A stretch of DNA of 64,000 nt from the NCBI RefSeq assembly GCF_000474745.1, contig NZ_ASJR01000005.1:1-64000 (forward strand), written 5' to 3'. Made by a program: the position numbers and the translations under genes. Under the pieces are notes generated by a model. That model was not told where the DNA came from, did not search any database, and saw nothing but the letters and a program-made list of their open reading frames with translations. The DNA is from Chitinivibrio alkaliphilus ACht1 (GTDB lineage: Bacteria > Fibrobacterota > Chitinivibrionia > Chitinivibrionales > Chitinivibrionaceae). Positions 43,764 through 52,911 of this stretch are shown here, piece by piece (position 1 is the first letter of the stretch; every line of letters starts with the position of its first letter).

Positions 43764-44510
43764 TTACATTGCCATTCCGCCATTTACCCCCATTACCTGG
43801 CCGGTAATATAGGAAGATAAATCGGAAGAAAGGAAAAGAACCGCATGGGCGATGTCTTCTGGATCACCCAATTCCTTGAGAGGAATCGCTTCCTCATATT
43901 GAGAAATCACCTCAGGTGAGAGTTTATCTGTCATAGCCGATTTTATAAACCCCGGTGCCACCGCATTCACACGCACGGCTTTACCGGCATATTCTTTAGC
44001 CAAGGACTTAGTAAGCCCGAGCATTCCCGCCTTCGCTGCAGAGTAATTTACCTGACCAGCATTGCCCGTTACTCCCACAACAGAAGAGATATTAATAATG
44101 CTACCCTGTTTTGCCTTCAGCATTTTTCGTGCTGCTGTTCTGCTACACAGAAAGGCGCTTTTTAAATTAATGTTCAGAACTGCATCCCAATCAGACTCTT
44201 TCATACGAAGAGAGAGGCCATCCTTGGTGATACCCGCATTATTTACCAAAATATCTATGCCTCCAAAGGTTTCTACAAACCCTTGTATCATGGTTTTTAC
44301 ATCTGCTTCAGAGGAAACATCTGCCTGAATAGACCATGTTTCAACCCCATACTGTGCAGCAATCTGTTCTGCTGTCTCCGCGGCTGCTTCAGCATTGATA
44401 TCATTAATGCCGATTTTTGCACCAGCAGCAGCAAGCTTTTCGGCAATACTCCGACCGATACCACGGGCGGATCCAGTAATCAGGGCTGATTTTCCTGTCA
44501 AATCAATCAC
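43764..44510 (-). CDS. fabG: 3-oxoacyl-ACP reductase
   Basis: NADPH-dependent short-chain dehydrogenase of 248 residues, reducing 3-oxoacyl-ACP. The nucleotide-binding motif is ITGSARGIG near the N-terminus, with NNAGI. The catalytic Ser is in INISSVVG, with Tyr/Lys in YSAAKAGM. GFIKSAMT and the C-terminal YITGQVMGVNGGMAM are typical of FabG. It lies between fabD and acpP with 41- and 62-base gaps. Confidence 0.97.
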   Translation of the reverse strand: MIDLTGKSALITGSARGIGRSIAEKLAAAGAKIGINDINAEAAAETAEQIAAQYGVETWSIQADVSSEADVKTMIQGFVETFGGIDILVNNAGITKDGLSLRMKESDWDAVLNINLKSAFLCSRTAARKMLKAKQGSIINISSVVGVTGNAGQVNYSAAKAGMLGLTKSLAKEYAGKAVRVNAVAPGFIKSAMTDKLSPEVISQYEEAIPLKELGDPEDIAHAVLFLSSDLSSYITGQVMGVNGGMAM

Positions 44511-44572
44511 GTCTTCCTCCTTCAGATAACGGGCAATCGAAATTTAATATACAATATTTATAGAGTCCCATA

Positions 44573-45487
44573 CTAACAATTTTTTTCTATGCTTGCAAGG
44601 TCACCACAGGATTTTACCCGCATTTTTCGGTCATATGCACGAAGTAACCCGGCCAAAACCTTCCCGGGACCCACTTCAAGATACCCATCAAGGTCATATC
44701 CTGAAAGGGTGTGCTCTGAGGCAACCCACTGCACAGGAGAAAGAAGCTGATCTACCAGCAACCCTTTCAATACAGCCCCGCTGGTTTCCGCTTTGGCAGT
44801 TACGTTGGAAATTACAGGACAGTGTGGATCTGCAAAGGTAATCTCCTCAAGCGCTGTGGCAAGCTTATCCGCAGCAGGTTGCATGAGGGGAGAGTGAAAT
44901 GCACCGCTTACTGCAAGGGGGACGACCCGTTTTGCCCCCGCTGCTTCCAAGAGAGCAGAAGCTTCCTCGACGGCCTCTTTTTCTCCAGAAATAACCGTCT
45001 GAACCGGGGAGTTCACATTGGCAGAAACAACCGTGCCAGAAGATACCTTCTCTAAGGTTCGGGCAATATCCTCGGGGGATACTCCAATTACAGCTGCCAT
45101 GGTACCCGTACTTTCAGCTCCCGCTTCAGCCATGTATTTTCCACGCCGCGCTATTAAGGAGAGTCCTGTTTCAAAGGAGAAGACCTTCCCCGCATAGAGA
45201 GCACCATACTCCCCCAAGGAATGTCCCATGGCAATAGCAGGTTGACAGCCCCGCTCTGCAAGAATTTCCGTAATGATCGCCTCAAGGGTAAACAGGGCCG
45301 GTTGCGTATACTCTGTTTGTCCAAGTCGAGACTGAGAATCTTCAAAAACAATCTCTGTCAAATCATATCCGAGGACCTCTTCAGCACGCTTGAAATAGTC
45401 TTGCGCCACAGGAAACGCATCGTACAGATCTTTTCCCATACCAATTTTCTGAGCACCCTGTCCGGGATAAAGAAAGGCGTATTTCAT
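44573..45487 (-). CDS. fabD: malonyl-CoA:ACP transacylase
   Basis: Canonical FabD, 304 residues, loading malonate on ACP. LYPGQGAQKIGMGKDLY opens the protein. The nucleophile Ser is in AMGHSLGEYGALYAG, the substrate Arg in IARRGKYMAEA, and the His in VSGAFHSPLMQPA, with the EVGPGKVLAGLL end. All key residues are present. It lies in the expected fabH-fabD-fabG order, 9 bases after fabH, and so is the housekeeping copy. Confidence 0.97.
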   Translation of the reverse strand: MKYAFLYPGQGAQKIGMGKDLYDAFPVAQDYFKRAEEVLGYDLTEIVFEDSQSRLGQTEYTQPALFTLEAIITEILAERGCQPAIAMGHSLGEYGALYAGKVFSFETGLSLIARRGKYMAEAGAESTGTMAAVIGVSPEDIARTLEKVSSGTVVSANVNSPVQTVISGEKEAVEEASALLEAAGAKRVVPLAVSGAFHSPLMQPAADKLATALEEITFADPHCPVISNVTAKAETSGAVLKGLLVDQLLSPVQWVASEHTLSGYDLDGYLEVGPGKVLAGLLRAYDRKMRVKSCGDLASIEKNC

Positions 45488-45496
45488 AATCTCTCC

Positions 45497-46453
45497 TTAA
45501 AAACGAATAATTGTTGCACCGGCCGTAACGCCCCCACCAAGAGCGGTAAAGCCCACTAACGCCCCAGGAAAAACCCGGGATTCCTCCCACGCCTCGTAGA
45601 GAGCAATGGGGATGGTGGCCGACGAAGTATTGCCATATCTTGCCACATTTGAAACAACACGTTGAGGGTCTAAGCCTAACTTCTCCCCAACCTTAGTAAT
45701 AATACGTTGATTTGCCTGATGCGGAATCAAAAGATCGAGATCATCCGGTGTATAGGATGTTTTCTCCAAAGCCGACCGGATCATCTGCGGCATGAGGTGA
45801 ACCGCCTGTTTATATACAGGTTTGCCGTCCATTTCCAAAATCTGTTGTGAATCCCATGAGGGGAGTTTTAGAACATCACCCAAGGAAGGATCCGTATAGT
45901 TATAGGACGCAAGGACTCCTGCTTCACTGGTACTGGGCTCCAGCAGCACTGCTCCGGCCCCATCTCCAAAAAGAATACAGGTTCCCCGATCTGAAAAGTC
46001 TAAACTTCGGGAGATAATTTCACTCCCCACCAAAAGCACTCGGGAGCTTTGCCCCGACTCAATTAACGAGGCGGCCAAGGTCATTCCATAGACAAAACCG
46101 GAACAGGCCGCAGATATATCCATGGCAAAGGCATTGGTAATTCCCATTTTTGCACAAATGCCCGCTGCGGTGGAGGGAAAGAAGTTATCCGGCGTGAAGG
46201 TGGCGCAAATAACCGTATCCACTGACTCGGGAGAAACATCGGCGCGATGGAGGGCGTGATTCCCTGCACGGGCGCCCAGTTCGGCACAGGCATCGGCAGG
46301 AGCATTTTCCCAGATACGGCGTTCCCGAATTCCCGTTCGGCGGACAATCCACTCATCGGTGGTATCCAGATACTCTTCATAGTATGCATTTGTACGTACC
46401 GTTTCCGGGAGCGCAACCCCCACAGACACAATAGAACCTCTTCGTATACTCAT
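45497..46453 (-). CDS. fabH: beta-ketoacyl-ACP synthase III
   Basis: Initiating condensing enzyme of 318 residues joining acetyl-CoA (or a branched starter) with malonyl-ACP. The Cys-His-Asn triad is C117 in MDISAACSGFVYG, H245 in LIPHQANQRI and N275 in ARYGNTSSATIPIAL. The N-terminal TTDEWIVRRTGIRERR is characteristic. Length is normal. 26 bases downstream of plsX. Confidence 0.97.
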   Translation of the reverse strand: MSIRRGSIVSVGVALPETVRTNAYYEEYLDTTDEWIVRRTGIRERRIWENAPADACAELGARAGNHALHRADVSPESVDTVICATFTPDNFFPSTAAGICAKMGITNAFAMDISAACSGFVYGMTLAASLIESGQSSRVLLVGSEIISRSLDFSDRGTCILFGDGAGAVLLEPSTSEAGVLASYNYTDPSLGDVLKLPSWDSQQILEMDGKPVYKQAVHLMPQMIRSALEKTSYTPDDLDLLIPHQANQRIITKVGEKLGLDPQRVVSNVARYGNTSSATIPIALYEAWEESRVFPGALVGFTALGGGVTAGATIIRF

Positions 46454-46479
46454 ATCTCTATGCCTTTATAAATTCAATC

Positions 46480-47418
46480 TTACAAATATAATGTTTTCGC
46501 AGCAGTCACCAAAGCATTGGTAAGGGCTGTTACCGATGAAGAGCCATGTGCCTTATAGACGTGCCCTCGAACCCCCAAGAGCGGCACTGCACCATACAGC
46601 TCCGCATCAAAACAATGAAGTTTCTTTCTGCCGCGGTCATTAAGGCCATCTTGAAACTCCCGTCGAACAAACCGGAAAATACCCTCACTTAATTTTAACA
46701 CCGCATTGCCCACAAAGCCATTGCACACAATCACATCAGCATCACCGGTAAGAACACGGTTGCCCTCAATATATCCATCATAGACAAGGCGAGAAGACTT
46801 TGAAAGTGCCTCATGGGCCTGACGAACCTCACGCGTCCCTTTGTGAGATTCCATACCAACATTCAACAAAGAAACCACGGGGGGAGCCGTGATAACCCGC
46901 TCCATAAAGGTACTTCCAAGATGGGCAAAATCAATTAAATGCTGACTACGACACGTAAGGTTCGCACCGACATCCAGAAGCAGCACCACAGACCCCCGAG
47001 CTGAGGGAACTGTTGCAGCAAGGGCAGGACGCTCGATACCTGACTGCCGTCCTAATAAAAACAGAGCCGCGCCGTACAACGCGCCTGTATCGCCGGCAGA
47101 GAGAGAAAGGGTGACAGCCCCTTCTTTCTGAAGCGCCACGGATCTCACAAGAGAAGAATCAGAATGTTTTTTATAAAAAGCGCTCGCAGAAGCCCCTACG
47201 GGCACATTGTGCGCGTATACAAGACGAATCCGCCCTGAATCAACCAGCGGCTCAAGGCGGTTTCTTTGAATAAAGGGTGCAAGAGACGACTCTTCACCAC
47301 ACAAAACGACCGAAAGGGTTTCCGGCAAGTACGGTAATGAGGCATACACAGCCTCTCCCATGGCAGAAAACCCGTAGTCGCCGCCGTGCATATCCACAGC
47401 GATAGAAAAATCAGACAT
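46480..47418 (-). CDS. plsX: phosphate acyltransferase PlsX
   Basis: Acyl-ACP:phosphate acyltransferase of 312 residues, supplying acyl-phosphate for phospholipid synthesis. It starts SIAVDMHGGDYG. The conserved block SAGDTGALYGAALFLLGRQSGIERPALA is visible (partly: SAGDTGALYGAALFLLG), then LLDVGANLTC and DVIVCNGFVGNAVLKLSEG. It begins 2 bases after the rpmF stop, the usual rpmF-plsX linkage. Confidence 0.96.
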   Translation of the reverse strand: MSDFSIAVDMHGGDYGFSAMGEAVYASLPYLPETLSVVLCGEESSLAPFIQRNRLEPLVDSGRIRLVYAHNVPVGASASAFYKKHSDSSLVRSVALQKEGAVTLSLSAGDTGALYGAALFLLGRQSGIERPALAATVPSARGSVVLLLDVGANLTCRSQHLIDFAHLGSTFMERVITAPPVVSLLNVGMESHKGTREVRQAHEALSKSSRLVYDGYIEGNRVLTGDADVIVCNGFVGNAVLKLSEGIFRFVRREFQDGLNDRGRKKLHCFDAELYGAVPLLGVRGHVYKAHGSSSVTALTNALVTAAKTLYL

Positions 47419-47420
47419 CC

Positions 47421-47600
47421 CTACTCTTCTATAACGACTACTTCTTCGCCTTTATAGAAGCCGCAATTGGGGCATACCCGATGTGATAGCTTCGGCTCTC
47501 CACAGTTTTTGCATTTTGCCGGAGCCACTGCATTGAGCGCGTCATGCGAGCGTCGCTTGTCTCTTCTTGTCCGTGAAGTTCTTCTTTTTGGTACTGCCAT
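47421..47600 (-). CDS. rpmF: 50S ribosomal protein L32
   Basis: 59-residue ribosomal protein. The N-terminus reads [18 protein letters not shown], the hallmark of L32. Four Cys in CKNCGEP and CPNCGFYKG form a zinc ribbon, so this is the zinc-binding (C+) type. The acidic C-terminus overlaps the region that supplies the plsX ribosome site. It lies between yceD and plsX. Confidence 0.97.
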   Translation of the reverse strand: MAVPKRRTSRTRRDKRRSHDALNAVAPAKCKNCGEPKLSHRVCPNCGFYKGEEVVVIEE

Positions 47601-47608
47601 AACTACTC

Positions 47609-48112
47609 TTACTCCAAATTATTGTTAGTACTGTTCTGTAATTTCAAAAGCGCATGCCACCGATGATCTACACCGGAAGAGCCCTTCTCGTTCTTTGTTG
47701 AGTAACTGCTCACCCCCGAACACTCTTTGGAGCAAACAGCCTTCATGGGAACCTGCAGGAGAAGATCTTCATAGAGATACTCCTCAACATCAACCCATCC
47801 TTCAGCATACGTGTAGGTGAGCACATCGGTCTCGCTCCGCACATATGCACCGTCATCATCTTCCGGCTTAAACACAAATTTTCGTACGCCCGAAACCGGG
47901 AGATCATACTGCTGTAAGCACCGTCCACACTCACGATGCACCACCCCCGTATAGGTGAGCCTTGCAAAAAAGACATGGTGCACACGCTCAATATCACCAG
48001 AAACGGCCAACTCAGGAGCCATTCCCCCAAGACGACATCGTTCCGCAGAAAAATGAAGTGTATCGGAGTAGGAACTTGTCCCCTGTGATAATTCGTGTAG
48101 TCTAATCTTCAT
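47609..48112 (-). CDS. yceD: YceD/DUF177 protein
   Basis: 167-residue DUF177 protein, linked in other bacteria to 23S rRNA or L32 metabolism and nearly always encoded before rpmF. Visible hallmarks are [16 protein letters not shown] (the conserved Cys pair), an acidic VFKPEDDDG stretch, [25 protein letters not shown], and the closing [12 protein letters not shown], the family's D.RW..L..L end. 8 bases upstream of rpmF. Confidence 0.92.
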   Translation of the reverse strand: MKIRLHELSQGTSSYSDTLHFSAERCRLGGMAPELAVSGDIERVHHVFFARLTYTGVVHRECGRCLQQYDLPVSGVRKFVFKPEDDDGAYVRSETDVLTYTYAEGWVDVEEYLYEDLLLQVPMKAVCSKECSGVSSYSTKNEKGSSGVDHRWHALLKLQNSTNNNLE

Positions 48113-48160
48113 AATAGCACGGAAAGATAAAAAATAACCACTCTCCTTGTCAAGACAATT

Positions 48161-48865
48161 TTATTCTGACGTAGTTAGAAGCGTTCGTACTTGCGAAAGC
48201 TTTGACAAGGATTCCTGCGCAGAACGACGCATTACATTTTCCCGTTGCGCCTCCTGTGCAGAGGTCTCGGCAGTATAATATCGTTGAAAGGCTTCGGTTG
48301 ATCGTTCAAGCGCTTTCAGGGCATCTGCCACGTCCGGCCCGAGGGATACAAAAAAGGAAAGATCTTGCTGTAAACGGGAAAAGGCATCTGTATGTCGACG
48401 AACGCGCCCGGCATACCGACTTGCACGACCTGTCAACTGCCCATACTCCATGCCATGCTCCACCAATCGCATATTTTGCAAATCCCGTGCTGTTTGCTCC
48501 AGATCCGTGATAAATGAGAGTATTTTCTGGGCTTCATCTTGACGCGCTTCCATCTTTCGTTCACGATCTTCCCGGGCCTCCTGTTCAATAGCCGCTTTCT
48601 GCTCTGCAAGCTTTTCAGCAAGAACTTCACGTTCCAACGCAGCCTGTTCTGCAGAATCATCTCTGCCTTCACTTCTCACCGCTACGGGATTATTAACATA
48701 CTGAACAACCGTAAAGACATTGGTACCAAGAAGTATGGTCGCCATAAGAAAGGAGAGTGAAATACGGGTAATTCCCTGTGCATTCAGGGCAATCATGTAG
48801 GCAAGTATCGTCAGGGATGACAGTAGAATAAGCCCAATAACCTCTGCAGTAAGAACAAAATTCAT
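48161..48865 (-). CDS. membrane-anchored coiled-coil protein, unknown
   Basis: Protein of 234 residues, not recognised. Two hydrophobic helices (residues about 5-25 and 36-56) are followed by a long charged coiled coil (about 70-140) rich in Ala, Glu, Lys and Arg, and further helices with Gln and Arg. No catalytic motif is visible. It may be an envelope or cytoskeletal-type protein. I used the ATG at 48865 with GAGG 5 bases upstream. It overlaps the CNNM-type gene by 4 bases (ATGA), so the two are coupled. A 48-base gap separates it from yceD. Confidence 0.6.
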   Translation of the reverse strand: MNFVLTAEVIGLILLSSLTILAYMIALNAQGITRISLSFLMATILLGTNVFTVVQYVNNPVAVRSEGRDDSAEQAALEREVLAEKLAEQKAAIEQEAREDRERKMEARQDEAQKILSFITDLEQTARDLQNMRLVEHGMEYGQLTGRASRYAGRVRRHTDAFSRLQQDLSFFVSLGPDVADALKALERSTEAFQRYYTAETSAQEAQRENVMRRSAQESLSKLSQVRTLLTTSE

Positions 48866-49977
48866 AAACACCTCTTTATCTGAATTTTCCGAATACGACG
48901 AGCATCGGCAGCAACAACGGTGAATATATATGATTCAAGGCGAAAACTATACCCTCGCGGAGGAATTTTTCCCAAATACCCAATTACTGCGCCATTGATG
49001 GTTTTGCAGTTTTCCCCTACCGCGCGGAGCTTCTCGGGCAATAGTGTTGTATAGGCAGTTACCGGAGCATCTCCCCGAATAAACAGGGGGAAATGCGCAG
49101 CATGAACTGGTGGATTAACCACATTCTGCCAATACTGCAACACATCACAGACACGACACACACCGTAATAATCGCCATATTCATCATTCAATAGAACAAG
49201 GGACACACCCTGCTCCCGGAAAAACTCTAAGATCTCACCAATAGAGCGGTGTACAGAAAACCATGGCGGATCTATATGGTGTCCCTCATAGACCACATGC
49301 TCAGGAACTCTCCCCGACTGGGGAAACACCATGTGTAAATTCGGAATGGCCCCCACTTCAAAGCGGTGAGAAGCGCACACTGTCACAGAACGTTGCCCCA
49401 AAGACATGTACTGCATAATGAAATCGTACGCCTCCTGAGACACCTCATGACGTTGCTTACTTTTTCGTAAGGCCGTGAGATATTCATCGGGGGTTACATA
49501 GGGAGCCGGCGCTCGCAATATATAACTACTGTTAAAATAAAGCAGGCGTCGATTTATGGTCTTAAACAGAAACACCCCCGGGGAAAGAGCGTTCGTCACA
49601 AAGCGAAGTATGGGGGCGCAAAACCGTGCATATTCCGTAGCATGAGAGACAGCACGACTCTTCGGAATAATCTCTCCAAATACCAGAAGTATTCCCGTGG
49701 ACCCTGCCACAGAGATAAGGAGAGAATCTCCAAAAGAAGCGTGAAGCAGATGTGTGGTTCCGCTAATAATAAAAAGATTGAGGCAAAGATTTGCCAAAAG
49801 GATTGTTATTATGGTTTCTTCGGGAGTTTTGAGAAGACTGTAAATTGCCTTATCCCGAAAATCTCCCTGCGAAAGACGGCTGACCTCTTCACGACGCAGG
49901 GAAAATAGCGCAGTCTCGGCAGCAGAGAAAAACCCCGATACAAGGAGAAGGAGTACTGTTGCTATGAATGAAACCAT
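48862..49977 (-). CDS. CNNM/DUF21 transporter with CBS-like domain
   Basis: Integral membrane protein of 371 residues in the CNNM/CorC (DUF21) family, associated with divalent cation export. The N-terminal DUF21 region begins LLLVSGFFSAAETALFSL (GxFSAxExA motif), then four hydrophobic helices including FGEIIPKSRAV. Two weak CBS-like repeats follow (about 190-280, YGDYYGVCRVCDVLQYW), and a C-terminal CorC-like region (GAVIGYLGKIPPRGYSF). It is preceded by a 26-base palindrome. The family's transport role is established only for some members. Confidence 0.85.
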   Translation of the reverse strand: MVSFIATVLLLLVSGFFSAAETALFSLRREEVSRLSQGDFRDKAIYSLLKTPEETIITILLANLCLNLFIISGTTHLLHASFGDSLLISVAGSTGILLVFGEIIPKSRAVSHATEYARFCAPILRFVTNALSPGVFLFKTINRRLLYFNSSYILRAPAPYVTPDEYLTALRKSKQRHEVSQEAYDFIMQYMSLGQRSVTVCASHRFEVGAIPNLHMVFPQSGRVPEHVVYEGHHIDPPWFSVHRSIGEILEFFREQGVSLVLLNDEYGDYYGVCRVCDVLQYWQNVVNPPVHAAHFPLFIRGDAPVTAYTTLLPEKLRAVGENCKTINGAVIGYLGKIPPRGYSFRLESYIFTVVAADARRIRKIQIKRCL

Positions 49978-49990
49978 ACACTCCCCGATG

Positions 49991-50016
49991 ATACCCGGAG
50001 CAGCTGCTCCGGGTAT
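49991..50016. repeat. 26-base perfect palindrome between genes
   Basis: ATACCCGGAGCAG followed by its exact complement CTGCTCCGGGTAT. It lies 7 bases after the stop of the 578-residue gene and 13 bases before the CNNM-type start, both on the minus strand. No T-run follows, so it is more an RNA stabiliser or partial terminator than a full one. Its symmetry also allows a dimeric protein site. Confidence 0.7.
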
Positions 50017-50023
50017 CTCCTAA

Positions 50024-51760
50024 TTACCACGTTTGATACATGTCATCCAAGTCGCTCATGAGCTCCACAAGCCCTACGAGAAAGGGTTTACCAAAGGTTG
50101 TAGAAAGACGCACCTTTTCGTAATACATATCATCACTTCTCTCGTCGGCGTACACATACAGATACTGAAACCGCCGTATCTGCTCTGAAAGAGATTTCAG
50201 CTCTTGGGCCGCCGAGGGGTCTCCCATGGCTACAATACCACCTAAGGAAAGAAGCAGATCCGCCGTCTGATGAAAATCAAGGTAGGAAAGCCCCACAGGG
50301 GTATGACGAACCATATGCTCTTCCACCGTCTCATAGGGAAGATATTTAAAAACACGCCCATCTCGTCGGGGCTGAGCAATATCTTCCACATGGCTCTTTT
50401 CTGTAGTTAAGACAAACTCTGTCGGAGTGGTTCCCACATAGATATTACCAAAGATACCCATGAGGTTGATACGATAAAAGGAGTTCCCGACAATCTCTTC
50501 CTGACGCACGGTTATCATCTCCGGAATACGATGACGATTTGCTGCAAAGACAGCATCTAATAGGGAATCCATACCAGCCTGATCAGATATGCCCATGGTG
50601 AAAACCGTATTATACGTTCCCAGGGTTATCTCGTCAGCACCAAAGAGACCAAAGGTGATGCCCTCTCCAAGAACAGGCAAGATCTCCGATGCCGGATCCA
50701 CTCCCAATTCATCACCCACCTGCTGAATGAGTTCTGCTGCGGCAGTAGCGCCCTCATCAGTAATCATACGTGCAATAAAACGAACATACCCTTCGATATC
50801 CACCCCGAGGACAGACAAAAGGGTCGGAACATCTTCTATCTGCTGCGTGCCACGATTTCGAAAGGGGGCTACAAAGAAATCCCGTGTAAAAGCTGGCGAT
50901 TGATCCACATGGGTTACGGTTTCCCAGAGAAAATCTTCACCCGTCATGGATATACCGCTCAGCACTCCCTTATAGGAGCTGAGGAAAGAAAAGAAGTTTT
51001 CATGAGAAAGGAGGGAGTATTCAATTTCCAATAGATTCCATGCTTCAAAAACCATGGCGCCCATGTAGGAAGGATCGATATACATCAACACATCATTGGT
51101 GTTGCGTAGTGCGCCAAGCTTTTTTTGAAAGGAGGAACTCTGTGACAAGGATGTCTGATCCCCTGCAAGGGCTGCATACTCTTCATGGGCCTGTTCCGGT
51201 GTTGCACCGTAGGTCATAAGAAGGTAGGAATCCTTATTCATTCCCACAATGAGGCTCATGGGAGTATCACCGGCAAAGGTCAGATGGAGCTCCTGCCCGT
51301 CCCACTCAACTGTGGCCTCAGTCTCATCAATCTCTTCCATAATATACTCAACCAAGCGATATTTCAAAGCAGGGTCGGAAAGGGGGAGAAAGAAGGTAAA
51401 TGACCCCGTAAAATCATCCATCTTGAGTTCCATATTCGTACTGACAATCCCAAGGGGGCGGTACGGGTCGATGCCACGAAAAAACTCCGCAGGGCTTGTT
51501 TCATCCGAAATCTCTGCTCCCTCAGCAAAAAGCTGCCACGCCTCTTTCACTGAAAACTGGCCAAGAATAGAGTCTTCTTCCACATCATACTGCAAGGCCT
51601 CTCCCAGAGACGCAAAAGAGCGTGCCATGGTAAAAAACACCGCCTTGTCGGGAATAAATGCGGGAACTTCATCCTTCAAGGGACGATCCGTCCAGTGAAA
51701 AACAACAATTGATATGGCAACAACCGCAAGGACAAGAACAGGAACGAGCATCTTTTTCAT
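50024..51760 (-). CDS. membrane-anchored protein of unknown function
   Basis: Protein of 578 residues with an N-terminal membrane anchor (residues 4-22) and a large, acidic, presumably periplasmic part rich in Tyr, Asp, Glu and Phe. It has no catalytic motif I can name. The text (PAFIPDKAVFFTMARSFASLGEAL, then repeated FTFFLPLSDPALKYRLVEY-like and NTVFTMGISDQAGMDSLLDAV segments) resembles DUF3352/DUF4836-type proteins with paired alpha/beta repeats. It sits between an OppC-like permease and a CNNM-type gene. Confidence 0.6.
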   Translation of the reverse strand: MKKMLVPVLVLAVVAISIVVFHWTDRPLKDEVPAFIPDKAVFFTMARSFASLGEALQYDVEEDSILGQFSVKEAWQLFAEGAEISDETSPAEFFRGIDPYRPLGIVSTNMELKMDDFTGSFTFFLPLSDPALKYRLVEYIMEEIDETEATVEWDGQELHLTFAGDTPMSLIVGMNKDSYLLMTYGATPEQAHEEYAALAGDQTSLSQSSSFQKKLGALRNTNDVLMYIDPSYMGAMVFEAWNLLEIEYSLLSHENFFSFLSSYKGVLSGISMTGEDFLWETVTHVDQSPAFTRDFFVAPFRNRGTQQIEDVPTLLSVLGVDIEGYVRFIARMITDEGATAAAELIQQVGDELGVDPASEILPVLGEGITFGLFGADEITLGTYNTVFTMGISDQAGMDSLLDAVFAANRHRIPEMITVRQEEIVGNSFYRINLMGIFGNIYVGTTPTEFVLTTEKSHVEDIAQPRRDGRVFKYLPYETVEEHMVRHTPVGLSYLDFHQTADLLLSLGGIVAMGDPSAAQELKSLSEQIRRFQYLYVYADERSDDMYYEKVRLSTTFGKPFLVGLVELMSDLDDMYQTW

Positions 51761-51807
51761 GAAAATTTTCCTTCTGAAAAAAGAGAGTAATGCGCCTTTA
51801 AAATAGC

Positions 51808-52911
51808 TTATTTTACCCTGTCCGGCATATTTTTTCCTGAACGTGGTGCGTATTCTCCATGGGGGTCTAAAACATCACGCAGGGCATCCCCCAAAAAGTT
51901 GTATGCCATTACGGTAATCAAGATAAAAAATCCGGGGATGAGGAGCCACGGATAGGCCGCAATACGTGTTACGTCCATAGCATCGGAAAGCAGCAATCCC
52001 CAGCTCACCTGCGGATCCTGTATGCCCAACCCCAAAAAACTAAGACTGCTTTCAAAAATAATGTATCCTGGAATAGAGATAGTAAGGGTTACCACGAGGT
52101 ATGAAAAGGTTTGTGGAATAATATGGCGTAGTATAATTCGTACGGGATGCTGCCCCATGGCCTGCGCCGCCTGTACATACTCTTCCTCGCGAATGGCCTT
52201 GGCCATACCTCGAATAATACGGGACATCCCCGCCCATCCGATAAAACTCAGGATAAACACGATCATAAAATAGACCTGGGAAGAGGGCATATCCATGGGA
52301 AAAATAACCCGCAACCCCAAGAGGAGGTAGAACCCGGGAATCATCATCACAACTTCCGTAAGACGCATAATAGCCCCATCAACCATGCCACCAACATACC
52401 CTGCAAGCCCACCAAGGAACACCCCCACAAGGGTACTCACGGCAACACCAACAAAACCAATGGTCAGAGAGACCCGTGAGCCATAGAGTATACGGCTGAA
52501 GAGGTCCCGCCCACGCATGTCTGCTCCTAAAAGATAAAAACGGCCTTCGCCGCAGGTAGTACCCACAAGACGACGCCCAAGGGGAAATACCCCCCAGAGG
52601 CGAGCCGATGGATCCGGTGCAAAAAGCCGAAGATAGTAGGGACGCCTCCGCTCTTCACGATATACCCGCTGGCGATAGTGATCAAAGGTGTATTCACTCT
52701 GGTAGAAAAAGGGACGAAAGGAAAAATTCCCCTCTGCATCAAAAAAATAAATGCGTGTCGGCGGTGCATAGGAGTGACGACGCCACTCGTCATCCGGTTC
52801 CAAGGGCGCGAGAAACTCCGCGAACAACATTACCCCATACAAAAGAAGGAGAACTCCTCCGCCAACCAGAGCAAAGGGATGCCTTTTGAGAGCATCAACG
52901 GTTGTCTTCAC
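51808..52911 (-). CDS. orphan OppC/DppC-like ABC permease
   Basis: Membrane permease of 367 residues, related to oligopeptide/dipeptide ABC permeases. The N-terminal helix is followed by an unusually long periplasmic loop (about residues 35-130) rich in Arg, Tyr and Phe. The core has LLGADMRGRDLFSRILYGSRVSL, and the conserved EAA loop is in EEEYVQAAQAMGQHPVRIILRHIIPQ. SFLGLGIQDPQVSWGLLLSDA and the C-terminal NFLGDALRDVLDP are family signatures. No partner permease, ATPase or binding protein is in the window. It overlaps the next gene by 4 bases. Possible partners must lie elsewhere. Confidence 0.85.
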   Translation of the reverse strand: MKTTVDALKRHPFALVGGGVLLLLYGVMLFAEFLAPLEPDDEWRRHSYAPPTRIYFFDAEGNFSFRPFFYQSEYTFDHYRQRVYREERRRPYYLRLFAPDPSARLWGVFPLGRRLVGTTCGEGRFYLLGADMRGRDLFSRILYGSRVSLTIGFVGVAVSTLVGVFLGGLAGYVGGMVDGAIMRLTEVVMMIPGFYLLLGLRVIFPMDMPSSQVYFMIVFILSFIGWAGMSRIIRGMAKAIREEEYVQAAQAMGQHPVRIILRHIIPQTFSYLVVTLTISIPGYIIFESSLSFLGLGIQDPQVSWGLLLSDAMDVTRIAAYPWLLIPGFFILITVMAYNFLGDALRDVLDPHGEYAPRSGKNMPDRVK

